Origin: Periplaneta americana
Taxonomy: Eukaryota > Arthropoda > Insecta > Blattodea > Blattidae
NCBI RefSeq assembly: GCF_040183065.1
Contig: NC_091130.1
Coordinates: 22,682,859 to 22,746,858 of the forward strand
Reading direction: 5' to 3'
DNA length: 64,000 bases
Below the pieces are notes generated by a model. The model was not told the DNA's origin. It did no database searches and was given only the letters and a program-made list of their open reading frames with translations. The stretch's first letter is position 1. Every line of letters starts with the position of its first letter. The position numbers and the translations under genes were made by a program. Shown here one piece after another: positions 32,843 through 45,239 of the stretch.

Positions 32843-33345
32843 AATTCAATTCAATTCAATTTATTAAGTCATTAAACATAATTACAGTGATAGGCTTCGT
32901 CACAAAAAAAAAAACATACATTTGAAAATACGCATATAATTGAAAACAGTAGGCTAATTAGAATGAAAACACAAAACATTTTGAAACTCTAAAATTAATT
33001 AAAACACTTCATTCTTGTGTAATAACTGTAACTAATGTAAATAACTTTATTCATTAAAAAACAATTTCGTATGAATTAATGTTAAGAAACTCATCTACAG
33101 AGTAGAAAGGATTAATTAAAAGCCAATTATAAAATATAGCTTTGAAACTATTGGTTGGTAACTTATAATATTGACTGGGAAGCTTATTATATAATTTCAT
33201 CCCCATGACACAAACATTTGTACTAGTTTTATGTGATCTATAGTATGGAGTATTAATTTGTTCACTATTTCTAATTTCATGATCATGTATATTGGCTATT
33301 AATGAGTAGTCTGTCTATATTTTGTCGAGTGTAAAGGACTAGGTC

Positions 33346-33397
<52 letters not shown>

Positions 33398-33740
33398 TTA
33401 TGACAGTTAATATCTGTGATTGTTTGAAAAGAGGTCGACAATGTTCAAGATAGTTTGACTGACATAGAATTCTAATGGCTTTCTTTTGCAAGATCAAGAC
33501 ACTCCCAATTTTGCTACCATTTCCCCAGAAAATTAAGGCATACCTAATTATCGACTGAAAGAACGAAAAGTAGGCACATCTTAAATAATTTTGAGAAACA
33601 CAAGTCACTAATTTCTTTAATAAGTAGGCTATATAACTCTTGATAATTTAGTGCATATATATGCGATATGTTTTTCCAAAGTTAACCTGGAGTCTATAAA
33701 AAGTCGAATACCAAGAAATGTTTTATTACGGAGAAAGCCA
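32843..33740 (-). pseudogene. CR1/Jockey-type LINE relict with (GAATT)n tail and (TA)n in the coding region
   Basis: Minus-strand blocks are KTFLGIRLFIDSRLTLEKHI, then after stops and a frame change YLRCAYFSFFQSIIRYALIF and VLILQKKAIRILCQ. A TA microsatellite follows (33346-33393). Beyond it the same protein resumes as NTPYYRSHKTSTNVCVMGMK, LYNKLPSQYYKLPTNSFKAI and a stop after SYEIVF. The 3' UTR ends in repeats of GAATT. The catalytic reverse transcriptase region is absent. Confidence 0.82.
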
Positions 33741-33924
33741 ACGCAGAGCCTATAGTAACCTGTAGGCATTTTAGCAACATTTTAAATACGGTGGACATTT
33801 TGATTAGTATTGTAGCCTACCCTTTTTCGAAGTATAGTAATGTGTTTTCATTGGGGACGGGTAAGGATTTTGATATAAATTTATGTCATTTAAATATGAA
33901 TAACTAATTAAAAAAATGTACGCC

Positions 33925-34040
33925 CTTATTTTATTTCATTCAACTCGTGGGTCCACTTTCGAATTTTTCTTGTTTCGTGTTAATTGATTTGATGAACGAA
34001 AAGAGAACAAATAACAGAAGATATCAAGATACATTCAATT
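33925..34040. repeat. Interspersed repeat, copy 1 (with 55036-55157)
   Basis: Shared core includes TTTCGAATTTTTCTTGTTTC and GTGTTAATTGATTTGA. The second copy is next to an RTE fragment. Nature unknown. Confidence 0.7.
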
Positions 34041-34416
34041 ACTTGAAATGAAGAAAGGTGTAAGCTTTTAATGATTTACTGCTAGTCCTTGTGAAATAGT
34101 AAGTGTTTGAATAGCTGTCACATATTTCTGACATTTCACAAAGTGTAAAATAGCTACGGCAAAAATTACATCTTATTTTAGCATCTAATATACAATTTAA
34201 TGGTTTTAACACGTGTGGTAATCTTTACTTCAAATTCTGATGTGTTCAGTATCCGATAAACGATTGTAGTTAAATAAATCAGATCTAAATCGCATGTAGA
34301 TCTTCTCAAAAATCAAATGACATTAGTAGCGTTGATAAATTTTGATTAAATATTTACAGACGAATACTAGATATGGGTCAAAATGTATTTTAAAATAAAT
34401 GTCAAATTTCTTGTAA

Positions 34417-37147
34417 AAAAGTTATTTTAACAACCATGTTATTCTTGGTGACATAAACATTCAAATTTTAGAAAATAGATTAGATAATTTTGGCAACACG
34501 TATTTAAATATCATGCATGAATATGGATACGTGAAATACTTAAATTCCATTACTCGTCCATCATCCAATTCATGTCTTGACCATATTTTCCTTAAATTTT
34601 ATACCTGGAGTATATGCAAGCGCAATAACAGATCATTATATGACTTTTGCATTGTTGTCAATCAGTAATAAAAGTATTAGCAGAGAAGCCACTGAACCTT
34701 CGGACAATTATAAGCTAATTATAAACCATAAAAGCCTAATATCAAATATTAATAATATTAATTGGGAATCTATATTCTACAATGAAGACGCAGATACATG
34801 TTTCGATAATTTTTATAAAATACTCTGTAACCTAATTTGTAAATATTCTAATCATGTCCCTCTCAAATTCTCAAGTAAGTACAAAAAAATTAAACCTTGG
34901 ATTACCACAGGTATTGTTAAATCAATACGATCTAGGGATAAGTTAGCTAAGCAAGTTAAACGAGACCCACAAAACAATGTTTTATTAAATTACTACAGAA
35001 AATATAGAAATATTCTCACTAATGTAATAAGAAATCAGAGAATCAAATATTATTCTGAAAAATTTAACAAAAATAAAAATAATCCAAAGCAATTTTGGAA
35101 GACCATAAACGAAGCTACTGACACCCAATGTAATAAAAATAGTATATTAAAGACAATTATAAGTCGAAATGGAATAACAATTGAAAATAAGGAAACTATC
35201 GCAAATGAATTTAACGATCATTTTACTAATGTAAGTCATGACATCGTATCTAATATAAAAAAGAAAGTATTTGGTACTCATCACTATAAGCTTTATAATA
35301 AAAGTATATCATCTATGTTTATGTTTCCTGTAAACGAATGTGAAATCATTAATATTGTAAACAGTTTAAAAAATAATGTGGCTCCTGGTATTGATGGTAT
35401 TACAACAAATACCCTGAAACTTATTATCGAAGCTATTTCTAAACCACTTGCCTTTATATTTAATTTGTGCATATCTCAAGGTGTATTTCCCTCAGCCCTA
35501 AAACATGCTGTGGTGATACCAATTCACAAGTCTGGTGACAAAAGTAATCTTAATAATTACAGACCCATTTCACTATTAACCAGTCTCTCTAAGGTATTTG
35601 AAAAATGTATAAAAACACGGTTAATAACATTTTTAGAAAAAAATGAACTACTAAATGATAATCAATTTGGTTTCAGAAAAAATTTGTGCACTGATGATGC
35701 TATTATGGCAGTTACCTCAAAAATAATTCAAGAATTAGATGTAGGAAATAAATGTCTAGGAATTTTTCTAGACTTACAAAAAGCTTTCGATACGGTCAAT
35801 CACAGTATACTTTTGAATAAAATGGATAGATTAGGAATTAATGGAATTGCTTTAAAATTATTTAAATCTTACTTAAGTAACAGAACTCAAGCAACTAAAA
35901 TAAATGATCACCTTAGTAAATCACGTAACATTGATATAGGTGTACCTCAGGGGACGATTTTAGGTCCTGTTTTGTTTTTAATATATATCAACGATTTACT
36001 TAAAATTGACATTGAGAAATATTCTGGTACTCTGTATTCTTATGCTGATGATACTGTGGTTATATTTAGCGGTTCGAGTTGGAATGAAACTTATCAAAAT
36101 TCTAACAGTGGTATTAATATTATTAAAGAATGGCTGGATGCTCACTTACTTTCTTTGAACGTTTCTAAAACAAAATTAATACCATTTTCATTAACATCAC
36201 ATGGCCTTGAGCAACTAGAAATAAATAATAATATAAGTATAACTATACACGATTGTAACCTACCTACTTGCTCATGTAACGCTTTGAGTATATCCTCACA
36301 AGTTAAATATTTAGGCATTATTATTGACCAACATTTAAAATGGGACAAGCATATCTCCTTTCTGTGTAACAGATTGCGTAAAACAATCCACAAATTTTCC
36401 ATTCTACGCTCTTATTTACCTGTTTATGTTCTGCGTACTGTGTACTTAGCTCTGTTTCAATCAATAATTCAGTATGGTATTTTAGGTTGGGGAGGAATGG
36501 CAAAATCGACTCTCCATCCTTTAAATCTGCTCCAAAAAAGAATTATCAAAATTTGTCTATATAAACCTTTTGATTACCCAACAAAATTAATTTTTCAGGA
36601 ATTTGGCGTATCAAATCTAGAACAAATTTATAAAGAAAAATTGCTGATTTACTTCCATAAAAACCACAATAAATTTAAATATGATCCTCATGAATACCAG
36701 ACGAGACAAAACTACAGTTTCTTTCTAAATACTCCCAAATGCCACACAACTGCTGGATTAAAACACAGCAGAAATTTTGGACCCAAAATATATAATACTT
36801 TAATTAGAGCTTACCCTGAGCTAAGTACACTTAACACACATAGATTTAAGAAACAAATCAGATTAATTATTTAATTGTTTAAGCTAATTGAGTTAAAATT
36901 GTTACTCTAATATTCATGTACTTCTGTATTTTCTATTTGTATATAGACCCTGTTATTACATGCTGTATGTATTTTACCATTTATTAATGTGATTGTGCTC
37001 AATGAACTCTCGTAATTTTGTGATATATTTTGTATAACTGATCTGAACTGCGCCCGAGCACGAGCTTCTGCTCTTTCGGGCTGTAATGCCTAATGTAGCT
37101 CAAGTGTATAGTATTAATAAATATTATTATTATTATTATTATTATAG
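34417..37147 (+). mobile_element. CR1/Jockey-type LINE, 5'-truncated, with 3' hairpin and (ATT)n tail
   Basis: Starts inside the AP endonuclease (VILGDINIQILE at about 34438, SCLDHIFLK at about 34575). A one-base frameshift in a T run near 34598 joins this to the long frame that follows. The 3' UTR (36875-37117) holds a stable hairpin (GCCCGAGCACGAG paired with CTCTTTCGGGC, 37052-37082) and ends in an ATT tail (37122-37145). Conserved 3' hairpins and short-repeat tails are usual for CR1-group elements. Confidence 0.88.
34577..36874 (+). CDS. CR1/Jockey-type ORF2 fragment: endonuclease end plus reverse transcriptase
   Basis: About 765 open codons without a genuine start codon. The first Met position is an internal TTG, and the true reading enters from the preceding frame. 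It opens with the endonuclease's ITDHYMTFALLS, continues with KPWITTGIVKSIRSRDKLAK, then the reverse transcriptase: APGIDGITTNTLKL, IPIHKSGDKSNLNNYRPISL, GIFLDLQKAFDTVNH (catalytic Asp, about residue 397), GVPQGTILGPVLFLIYINDL and LYSYADDTVVIF (catalytic Asp pair, about residue 489). The thumb has VKYLGIIIDQHLKWDKHI. It ends at FKKQIRLII. The core is intact. The copy lacks most of the endonuclease and has one frameshift, so it is a defective but recent-looking LINE. Confidence 0.92.
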   Translation: MTIFSLNFIPGVYASAITDHYMTFALLSISNKSISREATEPSDNYKLIINHKSLISNINNINWESIFYNEDADTCFDNFYKILCNLICKYSNHVPLKFSSKYKKIKPWITTGIVKSIRSRDKLAKQVKRDPQNNVLLNYYRKYRNILTNVIRNQRIKYYSEKFNKNKNNPKQFWKTINEATDTQCNKNSILKTIISRNGITIENKETIANEFNDHFTNVSHDIVSNIKKKVFGTHHYKLYNKSISSMFMFPVNECEIINIVNSLKNNVAPGIDGITTNTLKLIIEAISKPLAFIFNLCISQGVFPSALKHAVVIPIHKSGDKSNLNNYRPISLLTSLSKVFEKCIKTRLITFLEKNELLNDNQFGFRKNLCTDDAIMAVTSKIIQELDVGNKCLGIFLDLQKAFDTVNHSILLNKMDRLGINGIALKLFKSYLSNRTQATKINDHLSKSRNIDIGVPQGTILGPVLFLIYINDLLKIDIEKYSGTLYSYADDTVVIFSGSSWNETYQNSNSGINIIKEWLDAHLLSLNVSKTKLIPFSLTSHGLEQLEINNNISITIHDCNLPTCSCNALSISSQVKYLGIIIDQHLKWDKHISFLCNRLRKTIHKFSILRSYLPVYVLRTVYLALFQSIIQYGILGWGGMAKSTLHPLNLLQKRIIKICLYKPFDYPTKLIFQEFGVSNLEQIYKEKLLIYFHKNHNKFKYDPHEYQTRQNYSFFLNTPKCHTTAGLKHSRNFGPKIYNTLIRAYPELSTLNTHRFKKQIRLII

Positions 37148-37149
37148 TT

Positions 37150-39290
37150 TAAACATTTGGGGTAAAATTTAAGATGTTTTGACACGTAATAATATTGTTA
37201 TGTTATAGCCCTTAAGATATTTAGCCTGAAATATTTAAAGAAGGCAACTCTATTGTAAGAAGTCAGAAACTAGTGAGTAGGTATCTATAAAAATTGCTAC
37301 AAACTAATGTACTAAAGCAGAGTACATGTATTAAAGGTTGTTATGGGAAGAATTAAGAAAAATTTGACAGTCGTAGGTTACTAAATGCTTCATTACGAAT
37401 CTGTAAAGGCGTATTAATAAGTAATATAGGCCTAGGCCTTCTGTAATTTCGAGAAGTTATTCTTCATATTAGATATAGGCTAGGCAACAGTTAAATATAA
37501 AATAAAAGACTCGAGATATGAAATTTGTAATGGGAGAACGCAAGGAAATTATACAAAAACAATGTCAGGTAACATTTAATTTAGGAATTATTATAAAATT
37601 TAAATCCCATTAAGTTTAACGGCATATTAATTCAAGTGTTATTGACAAAATTTTAAAAAGATTTTAGCATAAAGGTCTATTGTGACTGTAAACGAGATAA
37701 ACTTAGTTATAAAAATAAACACGAGAAGAGGTTTCATTTCCTTCTGAAACGAGCATCGGTGAAAGTCAAGGTAATTTTGTTGTGCCACATTTTTGACAAA
37801 CATCAGAAGTATTTATATCAACCATATTGAAAAACATGGAGGACATTTTATGGTGCTTCTCAATAAACTGAAGAAAACATGAGTATTTCCGTATTCTCTT
37901 ATAAGCTCATAGCATAATCTGTGGACCTATGATGTTAGAAAAAAATTAATTAACAATTTCATTACGCGAAATTGTTTTATGATTCATACTTCATTGAAAA
38001 TTTAATTTAAAAAATGATTCCATGCATATGTTATGTCATGATCTTATCTCTTAAATTATTTGTGTAATTAAGAACAGACAATGAACGTTTAATTTAATAA
38101 ATATAATTTTGACATAAAGAATAGATGATTATTATTTGTGTAAATACAATTTAGATTATTCATAATAACTTACATATTGAATATCACACAATTATTATAA
38201 CATATTGAGGGGTAATTAATTGATATAGTAGGACATGCTATATGAAATTGATGGAAATATTGATTGGTGTAATAAAACTGTGACAAATGATGTATTAATT
38301 AGCGCTCATGATGCCTTTGATACACAAGTTTTCGTGTTTATTAGCAACTGAAAAAATATTTCTCAAAAATAAAACACTAACAATGTAAATTAATCTATAA
38401 ACATAGCTATGACCAAAGAGATTGCAATCATGGCCTTCTTGGGATAGTAGTTATTCGTTTTAAAACAGAAGTGAATCGAATATCGGACGTCAGTAATTTA
38501 CAACATTAATGATAGTGTGAACAATAGGAAATAAACTAAATTCTAAAAACAATGGAAAGATGAAGCTTTAGCATTTGTTCTGAGGATTATTTTTTCTAAT
38601 TATATAACCACATAGAAAAGTATTCTTTCGCAAATATATTTCTGCTCTGATAAAAAAAATATCATGTCCTTTACTTATAAAATATAAGTTTAGTCATTGA
38701 TAATATTTCTAATTCATCAAACCAAAATATTTTAAATTATGGTTCACTACTCAATGGTACAGCAGGGCTATAGATTTAATTTTAAAAGTATATATATAGG
38801 CATATAGACTACTGGGTGCAAGTGAGATTTACATTATTGAAATCAATATGCATGTGGTTTAGTTATTAATTTCAATGAATTTATACACAGATAATATTAT
38901 TCCAAGAACTTAAGTGCATTTCATAAAGAAAGAAAATGTATTAATAATAAAATTATGTACGAGAAATAAAAACAGTCTGGAAAATATATTCTGTAGTTAG
39001 AATTTATAAATGCGTTTATGGGAAGTAATTTCAACTAAATTCACTCAATTGCATAAAGATGTCATACGCCTATTAAGGTCATCACTACAGGGAATTAAAA
39101 TTTTAGTGGCCCTACATCATAACCGTGCAATAATTTGTTGTCTACAGTACATAGGTTCCACTCTCAAATACAAACACGATTACAATAAAAACAGAAGTAG
39201 TCTGCTGACGCTATTTGATAAGCACGTGTCATCCAGCAGAGTATTCCAGTAGTTTAATAGTTTAAATTACATGTCTAAAAGCAATATGTA
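37150..39290. other. AT-rich stretch, nothing recognised
   Basis: No convincing frame, tandem repeat or inverted repeat. The 80-codon frame at 39010-39252 shows no motif. Confidence 0.5.
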
Positions 39291-39299
39291 CAGACAAGG

Positions 39300-40300
39300 T
39301 TAGTTAAAATGGAACAAATACAAAGAGATTGTAAATCAAAAAATTCGTCAAGATTATAAAACTGATTTAAAATTAACCAACTAGAGGTGTAAAATTTGAG
39401 AGCAGCTCTACTTAAATTAAAATTTATTTGCAACCTTCAATGACATTTGACAAAAAAGTTTTTGCGATTTAGCAAGTCTACATGTTATGATATTGAAATC
39501 ATTTCCTTGTCTTATGTCATAGAAATGAACATCATTTCTTAATGTTAAAGTTTGAAGATTGTCCTTAACATACAAAATTAACTCTTATAATATATAAATT
39601 TATTACAGTCATGATTTTGTTTTTCACAAAAGTTGCATTTTATATAATTCTTATGGCCCTTTTTTGAAGCAATAGGACCCTATTTATAAAAGCACTGTTG
39701 TCCCATAGCAATATTCCATAGGTAAGAGTACTTTGAAAGTAAGCAAAATAAGTATCACGAATATAGTTTTCAGGTACAACAGTTTTTAATCTCTAAAAGA
39801 GAAACAAAGTTCTTGAAAGTTTATTAGAAATATGATCAATATGTCAACTTGGAATCAACAATAATTCCTAACATATTAAACTGACTTTGTTCATAATTAG
39901 TCTTCTTTAGAGTAAAAATCACACGTTCAGTTTTAGCTGGGTTCGACAAAATGCATTCGCATTAAACCAAACTTCAGCATCTCTTAATTTACGTTGAGCA
40001 AAGCTTTTCAAATAGATAATATCACTATGGTTAATTAAAAAAGTAGTATCATCCGCGTACAGAACAGTATCAGCATTTATATTGTAGGCTAGGTCATTAG
40101 AAGCTAGTAAAAATAATTTCGGACCCAATACGGAGCCTTGAGGAATTCCATATTAATATTTCATAACATCAGATTTTTTACCATTAAACGAAACACTTTG
40201 TTTTCGATCGATAAGTAAGATTCAAAAATCATCAACTTACTTCCTATGATACCCAAATAATTTAATTTAGTCAATAGAATACTATGATCAACACAATAAA
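39300..40300 (-). pseudogene. Jockey/CR1-type LINE relict including the YADD region
   Basis: Reading on the minus strand: QSVSFNGKKSDVMKY, a stop, then YGIPQGSVLGPKLFLL, NADTVLYADDTTFLINHSD, KTERVIFTLKKTNYEQSQF, NMLGIIVDSKLTY, RLKTVVPENYIRDTYFAYFQ, STLTYGILLWDNSAFINRVL and LLQKRAIRII. These follow the order of a reverse transcriptase palm and thumb. Stops and at least two frameshifts interrupt it, and the downstream part decays into AT-rich sequence. Confidence 0.85.
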
Positions 40301-40321
40301 AAAGTCTTGCTTAGACTATTC

Positions 40322-40342
40322 TACAAAAAAAAAAAAAAAAAA
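40322..40342. repeat. poly-A run
   Basis: About twenty A residues. No element end could be tied to it. Confidence 0.9.
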
Positions 40343-40623
40343 AGCAACTTACAATGAGAGAAAAACCATTTCTAAAAATTTTATTTCATACGATCACAAA
40401 TAATAATTGGCTTAGTTACACTGATCTATTATTTTTTTTAATTATATTCGTTTAATTTTACAGTATCTGACAACCAATATTGAAATATTGTAAGTGATAG
40501 TGAAATTATATTAGAAAAAGGCAATAAAATTAAAAAAAAAACTATTAAATACAGTAAAGAATACTGAACATGTTAAATATTAAAATGAGTTTAAACCGGT
40601 ATGAACATCGTAATTATGTTAAG

Positions 40624-41010
40624 TTATTTATTTATTTATTTAAACAATGAATCATAGTCTAAATTCCTAAAATTTTGTCAGCTAACTCTTATGATATAAT
40701 ACAAAATAGAATTCCCTATTTGATAAACTCATGTTATTTTGAATTAATAAAGTAGGTAAGCCTATTCAATATTCTACTCGCAACTAGGATGAGTCACATT
40801 CTTGAAGAACCCCGTTTCTAAAGCTCTAGTATATACGATCTCTGACGATAATGGGCTCATACTGATTTCTTAAATAATTTCTCAGTATTTTAACATATCT
40901 ATTTACAGGGTGGAATTTATATGTTCTAAATTTCTTTCAATAACCAACAACAAATTTAGCTAGTTTTATTATACCTAAAATACAAGGTAGTAACCTTTGT
41001 TTGGTAAAAA
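40624..41010 (-). other. Possible LINE 3' end relict with (AAAT)n tail
   Basis: A short TTTA repeat (40626-40643, AAAT on the minus strand) follows a minus-strand stretch with about 35 open codons (FRTYKFHPVNRYVKILRNYL and neighbours). The arrangement resembles a LINE 3' end, but no diagnostic motif is present. Low confidence. Confidence 0.25.
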
Positions 41011-41904
41011 AATGTTCCTATGCCTTAATAGGCCTACAATAGGTACTCTAGCACCTTACTCTTGGCTACTACATAGGCTAAAGAATCTCGTTTTGAAATT
41101 ACAGTTTATGCACCGACAAAATATTTTAGCGAACTCGTGTTCATTTGTTAATTAACTTGTGTTCTTTTTCTTTTGAATTTATTTATTTATTTCCTTAAGC
41201 CTATTTGTTCACTTCTTTATTTTTATTTACTTTACTTACTTATTTACAACTTATAATTTGGAGCATAGGCATAGGCTACATTTTAAAATATATTTAAATA
41301 TCTGAAAAAAAAAATTTAGTTAATAGTTATTTTTATAATAGGCCCTATAGTTTTAGCCTAATTGAAGATAGAATTTCTTTTATGTGGTAACCACACAGAC
41401 CCCAATGCTGGTAATAGATTGGTAGACTAGTATTGTTGCTCTTTTCCTCTTACACTTAAGTAGCTACATAGAAACTTATTTCTGAAGTTTCGGTTTATAC
41501 GAGAGTCAATTATAATATAACGAAACTTAACTCACTCATTTATTAAGTAATTTCTGAGTTATCCTTTTGAGCTTTTATTTTTAATTTAATGAAGTTCATT
41601 CTGGCTTTGGATCTTACTTTCGTAATATTTATATGAAGACCTGACGAAAAGGTTAACATAAATAAACATTTGTTCCTATAAGCTTACAGCAATAAAATAA
41701 TTGCTTCAATATTTTACTGATAAGTAATTATATCTTAGTATGCACAACACATTCTCCCGTTAATGTAGATCAGTTTTCGGCTATACGTTCACAAATTACG
41801 TATAACAAATTTATATTAATTTATTAATTAATTCCTGTCTTTAATTTTTAGATCACTTATTTAGTCATTCCAATTTATATTTTGGTTTTTATATTTATTC
41901 TTTA

Positions 41905-42380
41905 AGAAGAAGAAGAAGAACAATTTATTTACTTGCATTAAAAAGATACATTAAGAAACTATTACATGCATAAAAAAGAAGACAAAATAAACAAATTAAT
42001 ATAAGCAATAAAATAACACAGATTACAAAAACAAGAGCCTATATGATAAAGAGCAATCACAATTGAAAATGTTTATAACCAATATTCACAAGTATAGTAA
42101 TATAAGACTAATATTTAACAATTAATTATCTAACCCTATGTTAAGTTCCCTTAATAATTTCTTTAATTTTCAGTTTAAATTTAATCGTACTTGTTAGCTA
42201 AAACAGGGCACTGAGAAATTAATTTATTGTAAAGTTTTAAGCCGTAGATAAAGCCATGTTTCATACCAGCAGCCGTTGAACTTTTGGATTCAGTAAAATG
42301 AAATAATATGTTTCTTCAAGTATTATAATTATGCCAATATGTGTTGAAAATTTTCTTAAAAAAATACATTTTAAATTCTA
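41905..42380 (-). pseudogene. CR1/Jockey-type LINE relict with (CTT)n tail
   Basis: The minus strand reads KKIFNTYWHNYN, stop, RNILFHFTESKSSTAAGMKH, GFIYGLKLYNKLISQCPVLA before stops accumulate. The GMK.....KLYNKL block matches the C-terminus of the relict at 32843-33740. The 3' end is a CTT repeat (GAAGAAGAAGAAGAA on the plus strand, 41906-41921). Confidence 0.6.
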
Positions 42381-42399
42381 ACACGAAATTTTAGGTAAC

Positions 42400-43850
42400 A
42401 TTTCATAATACAATGTTAAAATATTAAAATTTCCCACTCATAAAAATAAAATAAAACTTACCCTTCAACAATAAATTTCTCCTCTTTCTAACCTACGTAT
42501 AGAAACCCTCTTCTAGAGCTACAATTTATACGTTCCAAAATTAAGGGGAATATTAAGTTATTGATATCTTATGTATTTAGTATTCATCCTTTTTTCTGAA
42601 CATAAATTTTTAAATGTTCTGTTTCGCTTTGAATTATGCTTTCTTATAACATCTGTTTAATACATTAGTATTTCAAAGATTTTTTATGAAATAATAATAA
42701 TAGGCTAATAATAATAATAATAATAATAACAATAACAATAATAAATAATAATAATTATTATTAGTCTATTATTATTGGATTTTTTTTTTTAGATTCTGGT
42801 ACGGGCTACACCAGAAAATAAAATAAAGGTGATTTTAAATAAGTTAGTCTATTTGCTTAAAAAGTCACATTTTTAATAAAACGATAAGTTAGAATAAGCA
42901 CAAAATTTCAATGAAAAAGACAATAATAGGCCTACCACATGTAATAGTAACTCGGAACGACATTTAGCTTTAAAAATTTAATTTTACAAATATATTATTA
43001 AAAATAATAAGCAATAACATAGACCTACTCAAAATGTTATAAAGTAACAAACATTCCAATTCTTGTCTATAGTTCAGAAAACAGCCAAACTAACTGAGGT
43101 AGCTGAGTTGAGATTTTTTAAACATGTATCAGGATACACTCTTGCACATCCGAAAATATCAAGCAAATAGCCTATGTCAAGAAGTAAATTCCAACGTCTT
43201 CATTAAAATCTGTCAGTTAAATTAAATTATATTAAATATTTTATAGACTGTTATATAAAATAGTCACTTAGCACAACAAAACCTTCCAAAAATCCAACTT
43301 CCACTCAGCGGTTCTACCTCAGTAAACAGTCCTTTATTTTGGACTCATTTAATACCCGATAAAATTCGTGTAAATTTCTCCTCACTTTAGCGGTCACCTT
43401 CCACTGCGCTAAGCGACCAAATTCTATGGATTCAGCGGGGCATAAACTGTTGCGAATACTGTATTATATCTCATCTATAGCTGGATATTTAATTTAAGGT
43501 GTCTATGATTAGAATTTCAGGAGAGTCAAAATTCTTTCTGAGAAATGTCACTGCAAAGGAAGTAGTTAGGTTACTGCTACTGTTTATGGTACCTCACAGA
43601 TTTATGGCACCGCTGCTTTGTCCTGAAGCTGTAGCCTGGACGGGATATAAGCGGACGTCACAAATTCGTAAATATTTTCGGAGCATTTAATGATGCGGTA
43701 GTATAAAAAAAAACACCGACAAAGTGTCTGTAATTCGAAAAAAAAAGTGTTGCGTGTAAAGTCTACAAACTCTGTGAGTTACCTAACTTATTTGTCGAAG
43801 AAATAGAACAATTTTCGGCAAACGGGGCATAGGAGTAAACCGTAGTAAGT
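42400..43850. other. AT-rich stretch with AAT-type simple repeats
   Basis: Short AAT/ATT tracts at about 42690-42775 form a small palindrome. The 63-codon frame at 43499-43690 has no recognisable feature. No gene supported. Confidence 0.5.
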
Positions 43851-43852
43851 TA

Positions 43853-44060
43853 ATTTCGTGGCAGTGGTTATTTCGTGATATTTTTTCCTGGCTCTTTCTT
43901 GAACTATTGTAGCTGCTTCACAAAGTGTGGCTGTATGTTTTTGAAAACTGGACAACATAAGCAATTCCTTGGCGGATATTTGAATCTCGTAAAACTATTG
44001 GTTGGTTCACGAAAGAGCCAGGAAAAAAAATATATCACGAAATAATCACTGCCACGAAAT
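43853..44060. mobile_element. 208-bp MITE with 46-bp inverted repeats and TA duplication
   Basis: ATTTCGTGGCAGTGGTTATT at the left and its inverted copy at the right, continuing to CCTGGCTCTTTC with one mismatch and a small indel. TA flanks at 43851-43852 and 44061-44062. No coding capacity. Confidence 0.82.
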
Positions 44061-44061
44061 T

Positions 44062-45235
44062 ACCAAGAGAAATAAAAAGTAAACTTCACTAAATACATTT
44101 TTCACAAATAGGCTAACCATATTTAAAATATTTCTTACTTTATTTAGCCTTGAAGTTCACTGTTAAAACAAAAATTAGCTAAATAGCAAGCTGGCCTGTG
44201 AAGACATATAGGCTATTCCTAGCAATAGCCAATCATACGATAAAACAAGACCAGTTTTTATATTCCATCTTAATTTGGCAGAAGGTGACCGTGAACCTGC
44301 TATCTTAACACGTGTTAAATTAATGATATTTACTATATCTTTCCTCTAAAACTGTTGGAAGTAGAACAATTAAACTTTTACAGCTTATTTCTGACACTCT
44401 TATAAGCAATCTGATGGAAGGGTTTTCAAAAATAATAATATTTTATAAATTTATGAACTTTTTCTAAATATGTAAATTTTTACCTCATTATTTGCTATAT
44501 TTTTCAAGAAATCTCCTTTAAAACCATTATTTTTTTTAAACCCTCCGTGTCAATTTATGCTCCAATACCAACTAAATACACACAGAAAATTAGAAATAAA
44601 TCTAACCATTAGAAGCTGAGATATGGTACACTTTATACAGAAAAATACAAACTTACGGAAAATGGCTGCCCAAGTTATCTGACCACCCCAGCTGTATAAT
44701 CCTAATCTTAGATACAATTTTTAAAAATATATTTCCATAATAATAATTCGCATAAATAATATACCTTTGGAAAGATGATTTTTAAGAGAATATAGCCTAA
44801 ATCAACAAAAAGAAAAACAAAAATTGAAATTCTGAGCATATTACAGGGTTCCTGTCCCCTTACTCATCTTTCTTAATGGCAGGAAAGTAAAAATGTAGGC
44901 CAATCTGAATCACATACGAATGTGGGTGTATATCCCTTTGCCTTGTTGTCATGAACCGCTAGTGTTGCACTATTCCGCCTATAAGTTATAGATAATTAGG
45001 TTGTTTCGCTGGTTGTAGCCCATAATTTAATTTTGGTTTAATGTCTCTTAAGTGCTGGCACTGAAAATAACACAAATTCTAGCTCCTTATGGTACATTTT
45101 GCAGATATAGGTCATAATAAGCCTATTTATATTATTTTGGATTAATTTTGTTTTGCTCTAGAAATTAGCAAATCATATTTGATAATGTTTCATAGGTAAA
45201 TAATAGGCTACCTCAAGAAAAGAAACTATCAACGT
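44062..45235. other. AT-rich stretch, nothing recognised
   Basis: No supported feature. Confidence 0.5.
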
Positions 45236-45239
45236 GGAT

